DNA from: Trachelipus rathkii
Taxonomy: Eukaryota; Arthropoda; Malacostraca; Isopoda; Trachelipodidae
NCBI GenBank assembly: GCA_015478945.1
Contig: JABUQX010103670.1
Location: 5,001 to 35,566 of the forward strand
Length of the DNA stretch: 30,566 nucleotides
Reading direction: 5' to 3'
Made by a program: the position numbers and the translations under genes. Under the pieces are notes generated by a model. The model was not told the origin of the DNA, made no database searches, and was given only the letters and a program-made list of their open reading frames with translations. The stretch's first letter is position 1. Each line of letters begins with the position of its first letter. Below, in pieces: positions 20,770 to 30,566 of this stretch.

Positions 20770-21261
20770 AAATGTCATGCTCTCGATTGGTGAACTTGTA
20801 AAGGTAAATGGACATTGAGCTATTGTTACAGCCGGGTATGATACGAATGACATCCACGAGGTACTATCTTAAGTAAAGGACACAATAGGATAATATATTA
20901 TTATATTAAACTTATGAGTTTGTGTCTATGCGAAATAGAGGCTTCTTTCGGAGAGCTGTAAGTATGACTACACTAATTATTTCAGTCAGTATGTTACCAA
21001 TATTTTTCCTTGAGTAAAACTATAGTACACGGCTTGGCACAGGAATTACCTCCCAAGAGTTTGCCCATTCACGTCCCCAATCCCACTAGTCCTGCATATG
21101 GTAAATACCCGGGATAAATCGGAAGATTTGAAAAAAGTCGTATATGTATAGTCAATGGTTGGTTAAATAATGACCCGTTTGCAAATTATAAAGGGAGGTT
21201 TAAAGAGGTGAGAAGAGAATATATATACGTAGAATATAAATACATCTAAATTAATGCCAAA

Positions 21262-21450
21262 TACTTAACTATATATAGTATATTAAATTATATATATTAT
21301 AAGTATCTAGATATATACATATATATATATAACTATTATATATATATACTATAATATATACTATATAATAGATATTTTAATATTTATATATATAATATAA
21401 TATAACTATTTATTATATATATATATTTATGAATAAAATATATATAGGAA
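21262..21450. repeat. irregular (TA)n cluster
   Basis: Degenerate TA array in the same relative position as the one in copy 1 (19375-19560). Confidence 0.88.
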
Positions 21451-21459
21451 ACATGTGTA

Positions 21460-22250
21460 CAACTACTGCACAGAGTGCATCTTCATTGGAAAATAGTTGA
21501 CAGATGTGTCCCACAGTGGCTCAATAGCTCTGGAGTGTCCAACTACTATTTCCGCATTATATAGTAATGAATTTAGACCAAGGACTTAAAATCAAGGTTT
21601 CTAAGTACCATAACATTGACAGAGTGATACAGTAAAGTGGCTACGTCAACAGTTTATTAAAGTGAAGGGATGTTTATAAAGATCAAAATGATTTAGAGAT
21701 AAACTTCTTGGGTGGGCAGAGGTAAATAATTTTTAATAGTAAGAAGTGTAAGGTTCTTCACATTAGGTTTAATCCAAGATAAAGTTTTAAAATAGGTTAA
21801 AAGATGGGGTTTTGGCTTGAAAGTATGTGACTCCAAGAAAAAATGATATTAAGGTGTGGAGTATTAAAAGCAGTAAGTTGAAGTTAATGTACTTATAGCT
21901 TGTTTGGAAGCAAGGAGAGTTAAAAAGCTATATATGATGCTGGGAATAGGAGCAGATGGAGGAGTAAGAAGATGTGGAAAAAGATTAATAGAATTGGGAG
22001 AAGGATTGGAAGGCCAGTATTTGAGCATCGTGCACAAGTTTGGGCCGCTTATTTAAAAGAAAAGACTCAGATATGCCAGAGAGGAGAGAGAGATGCAAGC
22101 TGGCAGACAAGTAGACTTCTAGGGTTTGATGGTTAAGAGCTATGAGTGAGCACGAGGCTGAAGAGAAGAAGTGGAAAGCTTTACTGTAGAAAGGGCGATA
22201 TTCTGACAAGAGCGGGGACACGAGATAAGTCAACGTCTACAAAATATTCA
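21460..22250 (+). pseudogene. CR1/jockey-like non-LTR reverse transcriptase, decayed (copy 2)
   Basis: The stretch at 21685-21840 encodes DKLLGWAE, then a decayed KWxMNF block, then KKCKVLHIRFNPR-like sequence read over a frameshift, matching the DLDKLxxWAxKWQMxFNxxKCKVLHIG block after the active site. From 21994 one frame reads GRPVFEHRAQVWAAYLKEKT, an excellent match to the CR1-type motif VRPHLEYAVQVWSPYLKKDI, followed by an RxLxxFD and RLKRR region equivalent to the YEERLKxL...RRLRGD part. The [YF]xDD box is not readable. It is a fossil, homologous to copy 1 and about 1.7 kb downstream. A minus-strand frame across 21985-22233 is only its shadow. Confidence 0.75.
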
Positions 22251-22255
22251 GAATT

Positions 22256-23690
22256 ATATTGTTTAAATAACGGGCATAACAAGTAATTCTTCATAGTATC
22301 CACGGACTGGAAGACCAGGGGCCATAGTAAGAAACAAGAAAAGAAAAATCTACGAATAGAGAGATAGCGAACGCGAATTCAAATGTCAAGTTTGACTAGC
22401 CAAATTGGTGGATTTTAGTTAGGTAATTTAACGAAGCCCTAGGGTGCTGTTGTCGGATTGTCATGACGCAAGTATTGGTTAGGCGGGTTTGACTGGGACA
22501 GTCTTGATTAGCCCATATTTGGCTTCTTAATTGTCTCTATATTTCTTAACTGCTTCTATATAGGTTGTTAAATGATTTGGACATGGTTGTACCACATGGT
22601 GGGCTTTTGGTAGTTTTTGTAGTAAATAGAGATACGATATGAGCAATACATTTAAAGATAGATTGGATTTAGAGTAAATTATTGGATGGCTCAGGCATCA
22701 TATTTTTGAATTAGCCAACATGTATTAGGTTATAGTTAAAGAGTAGTTATGTAAGGTTAAACTGCAATGTTCTACCGTAGGAAAAAGTAGCGATCTCGTT
22801 ATTAAAAGCTTGTAGTGCTGAGGATAGGAATAAGTTAACTCACATTAGCTATAGGTCTTTATTTTCAATTTAGTTTGTAGAGAAATTTGTAGCATATTAC
22901 TATAAGGAAAGGTTTTCAATATAAAAGGCCTTGTAGTATGTTAGGACAAGTACTTTTAACTTAGTATATGTTTTTTTAACTTTTAGTTGTTAGAGATTGG
23001 TTGCGCATACTATTATAGATGTATTTAACAGAGCTCAATTGGGGTTATTCGGATGATCTTGTAGGTGAAGTACCGGAGGTATGCATTTGACTTTGTTATA
23101 TACTCACAGTAATATGTAAGTGAGTTGACACCGGTAAGGTGCTTTAGTGAGGATTTGCATGAAACATGTGTTTGGATTTGTTGAAATGTGGTTCTTTTGG
23201 TTTTGACTCGGGACAATCGTTTATGATAGGTCAGGTGCGCGTCCAAAAAAAAGCTGTCTCTTGAAGTTTATACTGTTGTATTCATATTTCGATAATTGCG
23301 TAAATGTTACCAAAATCTATCTTTCCTAATTAAATATTCTTCTCAATATATGATTTTGATACATTCATTGTATTCTTTTGTATTAAAATTTTGAAAATAA
23401 TATTTTTCTCACTCATCTCATGTTCAAATATTTAAAAGGTAATAGTCAGTGCAATCCTTGAATAAACATGCACTAGGCTTCACTCTCTCCTATGACATAT
23501 TATATATGGAGTTGATTGTACTTATTGCAATCTTAAGTGAATTTCCAAAAATGTCTCACTGTGTTCAAAACGATGTAGCTAAAAAATTTCAAAAAAAAAA
23601 TCAAAAAAAAAAACACTTGACAGCTGGGCTTTGTTGGGTTTTAGTAGCGTCCGCGCGGGCTTTGTCTGTTGCGAGTGGGTCTTCTTTAAT
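22256..23690. other. AT-rich unique sequence, no gene seen
   Basis: May include the decayed 3' end of the second CR1-like copy just after 22256. Frames at 23025-23246 (minus) and 23449-23718 (plus) have no recognisable content; the second overlaps the end of the minus-strand RT fossil. An A-rich homopolymer stretch lies at 23590-23613. Confidence 0.4.
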
Positions 23691-24415
23691 GCCTCACACC
23701 CTCTGTGTAATACCCTAGCACAGCCAGACTGTAGTCCCTTATGCATGCCACCAAGCGATTTAATTACTACTCACCCACGTTCCTTCCCATTTTCACCATA
23801 CTTTCCTAACTACCCTCTTGCCACTTCATCCGTTCCCCCTTTTCATCCCAACATATAGTATCCAAATATTTAATTCTCAAGACACTTGTTCGCTGCCTCA
23901 CTCTCATCTAACATACTCTTCCACCCGCGGAGTGCGACTCGTCCCTACTGTCAATACCCATTACTCTACTCTTATCTACCGTCTACTTCATCCCTTCTTT
24001 GACCTCACCACCTAACCGAAATCTTTATTTTGATCCCTTTATTAACGTCTCTCTCTCCGAATCATTTCTCCTTGTCGTTGACGTCCTATATGTTCTCGAT
24101 ATGCATTACCTCTCATAGTGTTCTATCACACCACCTTCCTGCCTACCCTGTCCCATCTCTAATTCTTTCATAACCCTATCCGAATATATACAAATTGATT
24201 AATCAAGGAGACATAACACATGCCTGCCTAACTGCTCTTAATACTAAAACAATCACTTTTGACACCATTGTCTTTCCTCTGCACACGCTTTCACCTTTCG
24301 TCATACTTCATACGTTTTGATTCCATTTCATCGATGTCTCCTCACCTCCAACACCATATATCTATCAATATAGCACCTGCCATAGAGTCTTTCCTATTAA
24401 CCCACTATCGTATAG
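23691..24415 (-). pseudogene. non-LTR reverse transcriptase, decayed (same family as 1-102)
   Basis: Reading the minus strand from 24415 downward, ordered RT blocks appear: YDSGLIGKTLWQVL (cf. AYDRVNREALWQVL at 1-102), IYGVGG, then LRAVRQACVMSP at about 24215-24250 (the RQGCVMSPWLFN block of RT motif 4), NLYIFG, then near 23830-23880 NXXIFGYYMLG and GTDEVARG (cf. EFKYLGxxLDESGTDEAE), and near 23715-23760 IKSLGGMHKGLQSGCARVLH (cf. IRSLVNARxLQLECARVLHE). Stops and frameshifts break every part. The YADD box region is unreadable. Purine bias of the coding strand explains the pyrimidine-rich plus strand here. It is bounded on the right by a large TA cluster, as at 1-102. Confidence 0.8.
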
Positions 24416-24821
24416 GTATATATATAATCTATATCTAATATATATATATCGATTACTATAGTATATATTATATAATATAATAATAACTTAATTATATATA
24501 TATTATTATATATCTATCTAAAATACATATCTATATATATATAGTATAATATATTATCATATATATATCCTGCTATATATATATATATATATATAGTATA
24601 CTTATATATATAGTATACTCTAATAATATACAGTATATAGTATATAACTATACTATAGTCACCCCCAGTAGTAAAACAGATAAGGTCCTATACATATATA
24701 ATATATTATTATATATATATGATTATCTCTCTATATATATCTATTATATATATTGCATATATACATATATCTATCATCTATATCTATCTTATATTATATT
24801 ACTATTATATATTACTTATGT
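24416..24821. repeat. large irregular (TA)n cluster
   Basis: TA/TATC/TAATA low-complexity DNA with a ~40 bp unique island near 24655-24695. Confidence 0.9.
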
Positions 24822-24856
24822 AGAGAGAGAGAGAGAGAGAGAGCGAGGAGAGAGAT
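24822..24856. repeat. (GA)n microsatellite
   Basis: About 11 GA units then degenerate continuation; a short (CT) run lies at 24906-24920 on the same strand, able to pair with it as an inverted repeat. Confidence 0.95.
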
Positions 24857-26026
24857 CTAGATGACGAGCGAGCCCTCTGCATTATGGCCATACTTGTATC
24901 TGTAGAGATCTCTCTCTCTGGAATATTTCCTACAAATTGATATTTAATAAAATGCATTCATTTTTCAGATTTTAAGTCGGTAAAAAATATCTAATCCTTC
25001 AATGATGTTTACTCTCGGGAAAATATATATATCTACTTATTCTAAATTCTGTTACAGTTCTCATGTATTATAACCAAAAATATGTAGTTATAAGTATACC
25101 ATTTAAGCATATATATAACAGTTTTAACCTAGTGATAATATAAGTACTTTTATATTTGTTTTTGAGGTTCAGTATAGTTTTTTGAGCTTCAAATATATTT
25201 AAGAAATAATTCATCAAAGATTTATTCAATAATATGAAATAAGTGGACTGAAAGTTTAAAAGATGATGGGTAGTGTATAGACGTGGAGAAACTTATCTAA
25301 ATATATATACAGTAGGTGATATTAAATCGTATAATGATTAGTCAACATCTTTTACTCACTTGGGATAAATTTTAATTGAATATACGTTTCATAAACTACT
25401 GCTTGTATATAATATTCAAGTAATTAATGTTTGAATAACACATTAAAGTGTTATATATTATATATTTTATTAATATCTATTATATTTAAATATAGATATT
25501 ATATATTTAGATATAGTATATATTATATATCATTATATACTAGGAGCACTTAATGACCCAGACTATGTACGGCTAGTCTATTTAATCTAAATACATAATA
25601 ATAATGGAATTTATGTTGAATTTTCCTAAGCGTAACTAGGTAATGTTTGAATTTTAGATATATAATTTCTAGACACTTTCATTTCACTATTAATTAGATT
25701 ACTTTACTACTTTTACATGACAATAAACCAATCTTATTATTATGAAATAATAATATCGTGTTTCTAAAACACAGGAACTATATTTTATACATTATATATA
25801 TTACTATGAGAATAAATTCTGTACGAAGTCAGGACTCTTAATGTGGAGATGTATATTGAGAACGTACCTTAGGTTTTGGTAGAGAGATAGCAGAGCTTGA
25901 TTATAAAAAAAATAATGCAAACAAAATAGCGAAAGATTGTAAATAAATAAAAAAGACTTTTTATTCATATATAATATTAAAAAGGACATTTATACATTCA
26001 ATTGATTAGTGTTCTTGCCATGATAT
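24857..26026. other. AT-rich intergenic DNA with a TA cluster
   Basis: No gene seen. A TA-rich cluster lies at about 25450-25545. The minus-strand frame at 25804-25989 is Leu/Phe/Tyr-rich and unconvincing. Confidence 0.5.
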
Positions 26027-26233
26027 TTGACGTATAGTAAATTAATTTATCGTATCTTAGTCAACGTGCTTAGATGTGCTGTAGGGCACAAAAATTATTC
26101 CCCAAGATTAGACGCACTGAGAGGAGCTCACCTTATGGTGGTCAGTACTCAACCACTTTGTTCATTAGGAAGATTTACTAAACGAAGTATTAAATGCATT
26201 AATATTGATATCAACTTTTACATGTTGTCGTAG
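26027..26233 (+). CDS. weak open frame, unrecognised
   Basis: A 68-codon frame whose first codon is TTG, not ATG. The middle part has a fairly protein-like composition (for example VLRCAVGHKNYSPRLDALRG) compared with the AT-rich flanks, and it could be an exon, but no splice pair, start codon or relative supports this. The frame is more likely chance. Confidence 0.12.
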   Translation: MTYSKLIYRILVNVLRCAVGHKNYSPRLDALRGAHLMVVSTQPLCSLGRFTKRSIKCINIDINFYMLS

Positions 26234-26984
26234 TAGACAAGCACTTTATGTTAATTCTACTCTGCAATGCCACAGATTTCTATTCTAAATGTTATAACTA
26301 AATCTATAAATGTATAACTTAAACGCCACAGACTCTGACCACAGTTGAAAATGAGTTAACAATTATTTTTCAAACATTGGTGTCTATTACGACTAATATA
26401 TTACGTGATCGCTATGTCGCATAATGGGTAAGTGAAGTGGTTACACTGCCAGTCCTCAAAGTGAAGAATAATAGTTAGTGGAAATCAGTGAGCATTTACT
26501 TGCCGAAAAGTGGAGTCCTTTCAGAGGCTTCAGATTCGAAGATTAGGAGAGTAGAGCATTGCAGAGGGATGAGTCTTGTTCCTTGTAGTTTATTATGTAA
26601 ACATAAATATGGATGAGGGTGAGGAGAGGTTTATGACACGTTCCTATTGGACAATCAATACGTGTATCGTGAAACAATTATAATTTTGTCAATTTTTTTT
26701 GCTAACGGTGGTTTGTCAGATGAGTGTTGGTTAAGTGGGGAAAGATACTAGACTGCTTGAGGGATATGTATGTAGTAGGGTTGGATCATAGAAAAAAAAA
26801 ACGTCTGTTTTATAATGTAGATACAGACCATAGTCTTGATATTTATAGCGAAATCACCTATATAACATATCCCATTCTTTATTCAGATGCTCATACAAAC
26901 AATAACAACAATCTTAAAATAAATTATATTACAAAAACAAAAAAAAAAAATATTTATATAGTATATTCTTATAAGTATATATAT
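26234..26984. other. AT-rich DNA, no gene supported
   Basis: The frame at 26724-27035 runs from mixed sequence into the TA cluster, so its second half is microsatellite translation. Its first 30 codons (KWGKILDCLRDMYVVGLDH) have no recognised relatives. Nothing else seen. Confidence 0.4.
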
Positions 26985-27120
26985 CTATTATATTATATAT
27001 ATTTAAACAAACAATATACTTTATATTTATACTAGTATATATATACCTTATTAACTCTATAATATATATACCTATATATAGTATATATATATAATATATA
27101 TTGATATATTATATTTAGAA
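26970..27120. repeat. irregular (TA)n cluster
   Basis: TA-rich low-complexity DNA with slips. Confidence 0.9.
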
Positions 27121-27306
27121 TATTAGTAACTATTATCTTACTATTATATTATTTCATACACACTTTCACTAATCATATAATATAATAATAATATGATTAT
27201 TGTTGACCCGATTAAGATAATAGTTTACCATGCTAGCTAACCTGAATAACTTTTGAGATTTTTTAAGAAGTTTTTAGCTAAAGTCTGTTCATGTACTATT
27301 TTTCAG

Positions 27307-27430
27307 ACTATACAGCGCATAATACAAGAGCTTGTTAGATGGACCGCAGAATATATTGAGAAATGATATATCATAGACTTCTGGTCACACTATCTAGCCA
27401 CTCTATTTACAGACTATAGGGTAAGATTAA
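27307..27430 (+). other. possible exon fragment upstream of the candidate gene
   Basis: After an acceptor-like actatttttcag (ending 27306) a protein-like frame reads TIQRIIQELVRWTAEYIEK to a TGA at 27364-27366. Beyond that stop the same frame stays open for about 50 more codons (YIIDFWSHYLATLFTDY and on). A stop inside otherwise open sequence could be a sequencing error, the end of a terminal exon, or chance. It is not joined to the gene at 27683. Confidence 0.18.
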
Positions 27431-27682
27431 CATTATTTGAGTATGCTTCAATTACATCATACTTACATATCCTCTGTACACTAGAATCTATGTTTTTTAT
27501 GTCTATTATTTATAAATTGCTATATAATAGCTCTTGATCAATGAATAATTTTAAACATAAAGTAACCTATTTCCAGTTAGTTTTTTACACTGTTGTAACA
27601 CAAGTCGATGACATGTCACAGTGACTATTTGAAATAGAAAAGTTAGGGTAAAATTAGAGCTCAAAAACTTTGAGTGTAAATC

Positions 27683-28733
27683 ATGAGTATAAAGAGTGTT
27701 TTTGAACTTTCTTCACGCCGTCTGATAATTAAGTCTTTTACTAAGAATAGCTCACTGTGTTTAGCAAGCTCCTTTCTTAGGTATACTTTATTTAGACATA
27801 AGTTCTTTAATCTATGTAAAGGTTACCTCAATTAGTAACATAAATGTCAAGATCTTAAAATCATGTTAAATCAAATGTTTTCTTACACACATTCCATATT
27901 TAAATGTATGACTTTAAATATAAGTTTGAGTTTCTAGGAGCTGCCATCATTCATAGGCCTAGGAAAATTAAACTCATAAAATACCAGGAATAATAGAATG
28001 GCCATCCTTTATTCTTATAATTTCCTGTGTTTAATATATCCTTGTACTGAACTCAGTCCCTACCAATTATCGAAAGCTATTTAAATTAATAATTTCCTAG
28101 CATTCGATAATTCATATTCTTAGTGTTTCAATTATTTAAATTTGTTTAGATCGGCTTTCATTCCGAGCACTATAAAGTGTTTCTATGCTTTGGGTATAGT
28201 GGCAAATTTTCCATCCTTAAGGGACCCGTTTTCAGATTTAGGCTATGTAAGTATTGTGAGCATGTTAAAGTTCTTGCATTAACATTTGCATTGGATTCTC
28301 TATTTAATAATAGGCTTGATAAAACGGTATGAGAATTTCAGTAAACATTCCTAATATATCATATTTTGTTTTGTGCGTTCATTTTATTTATACAGTCTGC
28401 CACTATATTTATAAAATTTCACCATCATTTATCTGGTTAATCCAAGGCTATAAATGTGTTAATAGTTTCATACATCTATAATACATAAATTAAAATTGTA
28501 TTAAAATTGTATATCAAATTATTTTTTATTTCTAGAATCAATGTATTTTGATCATCTTACTAAGTCTGAGCTATTTAACGGTGAGAAGTAACAAACAGTG
28601 CCGCCGGCAATCTAAGCAATAAAGGTTAACGACAACAGTCTCCTAACAGAGATTCATTCGTGGAGCAATACTTGAAAACGAGGCGCAGTTGCAGAAACTG
28701 ATCTTGGACGAAGTGCAAGAAGGACTCATATAA
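27683..28733 (+). CDS. candidate three-exon gene, 92-residue protein, unknown
   Basis: Exons at 27683-27780, 28150-28246 and 28650-28733. The ATG has an in-frame TAA six bases upstream. Introns of 369 and 403 bp use GTATAC...TTTGTTTAG and GTAAGT...CTAACAG, and phases match at both junctions: exon 1 ends with two bases of an Arg codon that exon 2 completes, and exon 2 ends on a codon boundary. AATAAA follows the stop by 43 bp. The product starts MSIKSVFELSSRRLIIKSFT, basic and Ser-rich with one acidic residue, like a mitochondrial presequence. A hydrophobic middle (CFYALGIVANF) follows, then an amphipathic C-terminus (LENEAQLQKLILDEVQEG). I do not recognise it. Exon 3 has more GC and more protein-like composition than its surroundings. 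A chance alignment of short frames in AT-rich DNA remains possible. Confidence 0.4.
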
Positions 28734-28776
28734 CACCATTGTATATTTATTTTATATTGGTATTCATTATGATCCT

Positions 28777-28782
28777 AATAAA
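28777..28782 (+). promoter_or_regulatory. possible poly(A) signal AATAAA
   Basis: Canonical AATAAA 43 bp after the proposed stop codon. Such hexamers are frequent in AT-rich DNA, so it supports the gene only weakly. Confidence 0.3.
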
Positions 28783-29411
28783 TAATTATTGATTAGGGAA
28801 CATATAATTTGATTGATGCAGTACAGACGTTTTCCTTGAGAAGAACCTAAATTAGAAGACACCAATGTCAGAAACACGTCATGATTTTACACTCCCATTA
28901 CTGAATTATAGATATACGAGGATTTTTTGAACAAACACGAGGACTGGTACGTATATTTTTTTTTTTCATTTACAGTTGATTTCATTGAATGGCATTAAAG
29001 TCTATCAATTTAATTAATCTTTCAAGATTCTTGCAGATTTAACTGCTTGTGCCTAACCGTTCAAGTGGCTGTTTAGCAAAATGGTCCTAGTTTAAAGAAG
29101 CTGTTGTATGAAGTGCATTCAGAGTTTGGTTTAATACGAGAGCAACCCGAAACTTGAAAGCTGTTCTATTGTAGTCCGTGACGTGAGCAATATTCTGCTA
29201 TTTGGAGGTATTGTTTTGTATTTTATCAGGAGTATTTAGTGTGTATGATTGATATCTGTATATTTTTGACATTCTTTTGTAATTTTTTTTGCGACAAAGA
29301 CTCATGTCATTTGCTTGTTGTTCATCTTTGCCTCCAACAGTTGGTAACAAATCTGAGAGTTTGAGTCTTGAGAGCGGAAAAAGAAAATGTGATTTTCTCG
29401 AAAATAGTCAT
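28783..29411. other. AT-rich DNA, no gene seen
   Basis: Unique sequence; a pyrimidine run followed by catttacag at 28960-28976 looks like a splice acceptor but has no open exon after it. Confidence 0.4.
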
Positions 29412-29545
29412 TATATATATATATAATATACTTATACTATATATAAACTTATCATATATATATATATATTTGTTATATATATACTATATATATATATATA
29501 TTATCTTATATATATATAGCATATAATATATAATATATATATATT
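29412..29545. repeat. (TA)n cluster
   Basis: TA dinucleotides with slips, directly left of the first copy of the ~400 bp repeat. Confidence 0.92.
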
Positions 29546-29950
29546 TTCTTTCTCTCTTTCTTCACTTCCTCTTTGCCCAAAGATTGGGGGTCAGGTGCGT
29601 AGCAGCATCGGAAAAGAAAGCAGTAGGAGAAATGAAAACGTCGATAAGAAAAGCCTTACTGCCCCCTCTGTCCATTAATTAGTGAGAGCTCGTACAGACA
29701 GAAATACCACCCAGACGCATTCTAATGGGAACCGCGACAGGACCCTCGACTATGGTAAATCGTCAATGTATAGGGTTCATCCCGTGGCCCAGTGGGGCCA
29801 CAACATAGCCCCCATAACAAACCGCCATTCCTCTCGACTATCCAGACTTTAATTCCGCTCTGCCAACTCACATTTTTCTCTTCCAGACATTCGTTACGAC
29901 TCATCCACTATCTTTCGGTCTCCCAGCCGGTCGGTTCCACACACACTCAG
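29546..29950. repeat. ~400 bp repeat, copy 1
   Basis: Matches 30114-30512 in the same orientation, offset about 574 bp. Shared blocks: tctttctttctt-type pyrimidine start, aggtgcgta/aagtgcgtga, gcatcggaaaagaaag, cttactgccccctc, attaattagtgag, gggttcatccc/gtcttcatccc, ccagtgg...gccacaac, accgccattc, cattcgtt.acgactcat, and cacac at the end. The repeat starts and ends at TA arrays. The minus-strand frame at 29722-29904 is not conserved in copy 2, so a coding role is unlikely. Family not recognised. Confidence 0.85.
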
Positions 29951-30113
29951 TATATATATACTATATATAATATTATACAGTATATATATGATATATATAT
30001 ATATATTATATTATATATTACTATTACGTATTATATATATATATATAATATAGTATAGTATATATATGTAGTATATATAGTATATTATATATATATATAT
30101 ATATTATATATAC
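29948..30113. repeat. (TA)n cluster between the two repeat copies
   Basis: TA dinucleotides with slips; unit organisation is therefore [~400 bp unique + ~130-165 bp TA]. Confidence 0.92.
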
Positions 30114-30512
30114 TTCTTTTCTTCTTTCTTTACTCCTATTTTCAAGAATGGGAGATTAAGTGCGTGACGGTATCGGCAAAAGAAAGCATGTAGAAGAACA
30201 TGACATAAGTCGTAAAGAAAGCCCAGCCTTACCGCCCCCTCAGTACGATTAATTAGTGAGAACTCATCGCAGTCAAAATCCACCCTAAAGCTTCTGGACA
30301 GCGATGGACCTCACATGGGTCGTCATGTAAAGGGTCTTCATCCCTTGGCTCGCCAGTGGCCACAACCATAGCCGCCTCCATCCGACCGCCATTCACCGTC
30401 CGTTATACACTTTCTCTCGCCTCTACAAACTTCACATTTCTCTCTTCAAACATTCGTTTACGACTCAATCGCCACTTTTCTTCGGTCCTCCGCGTCGATT
30501 CCAAACACACGT
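30114..30512. repeat. ~400 bp repeat, copy 2
   Basis: Second copy of the repeat at 29546-29950, diverged by substitutions and indels. It ends near cacacgtcgcc; the last ~50 bp of the window have no equivalent in copy 1, so the copies diverge here or copy 1's TA array replaced that end. Confidence 0.85.
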
Positions 30513-30566
30513 CGCCAGCTATCCTGCCGCTAACAACCGACTTCATTCATTCTTTCCACAATGACC

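Larger units (their letters stand above)
20770..22255 (+). repeat. copy 2 of a ~1.8 kb diverged tandem duplication
   Basis: Second copy of the block described at 18830-20570, same orientation. Its RT thumb region is better preserved than in copy 1, while the FADD region is worse. Confidence 0.7.

Noticed and set aside
21985..22233. 82-codon minus-strand frame
   Set aside because: Lies opposite the plus-strand CR1-like thumb region, which has a clear motif match.
23449..23858. Two overlapping plus-strand frames (89 and 75 codons)
   Set aside because: Both run into the strand opposite the minus-strand RT fossil and contain an A-homopolymer Lys run; no motif.
29722..29904. 60-codon minus-strand frame in the ~400 bp repeat
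   Set aside because: Not open or conserved in the second copy of the repeat.

Overview
This window looks like repeat-dominated nuclear DNA from an invertebrate animal. An arthropod, and specifically a decapod crustacean, is the most likely source, but that is an inference from the repeat style: very long (TA)n and (AAT)n microsatellites and fragments of non-LTR and Penelope-like retroelements typical of such genomes. There is no bacterial gene organisation, no operon, no rRNA and no CRISPR array. Nearly all long open frames are translations of microsatellites or shadows. Repeat copies differ by many one-base indels, so either the elements are old or the assembly carries long-read errors.

Layout. 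1-102 is a reverse-transcriptase (RT) scrap on the minus strand. 103-1010 holds TA arrays around a small G/C-ended inverted-repeat element. 1011-2126 is a ~270 bp repeat with tRNA-like internal boxes, three copies forward and one inverted. 2629-2944 is a (AAT)n array of about 105 units. 3060-3822 is the 3' end of a Penelope-like element on the minus strand with a GIY-YIG nuclease domain and a possible hammerhead ribozyme. 4020-8360 is a large fold-back repeat centred near 6753. 8361-11010 is unique or low-complexity DNA with (GGAGCC)-type hexamer tracts. 11014-13741 is bounded by a matching inverted repeat and TTAA on both sides and contains two tandem arrays.

13750-16390 is mostly TA arrays with unclassified DNA between. 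16560-16830 is another RT remnant, and 17254-17680 may be a solo LTR. 18830-22255 is a diverged tandem duplication in which both copies carry a decayed CR1/jockey-like RT. 23691-24415 is a decayed RT on the minus strand from the same family as the scrap at 1-102. 24416-27120 is AT-rich with little content. 29546-30512 contains a ~400 bp repeat present twice, separated by TA tracts.

The only candidate for an ordinary cellular gene is at 27683-28733 (+). It has three short exons with canonical GT-AG introns, matching phases, a stop just upstream of the ATG and an AATAAA after the stop. The 92-residue product has a basic N-terminus like a mitochondrial presequence. I do not recognise the protein, and the call rests on sequence pattern alone.
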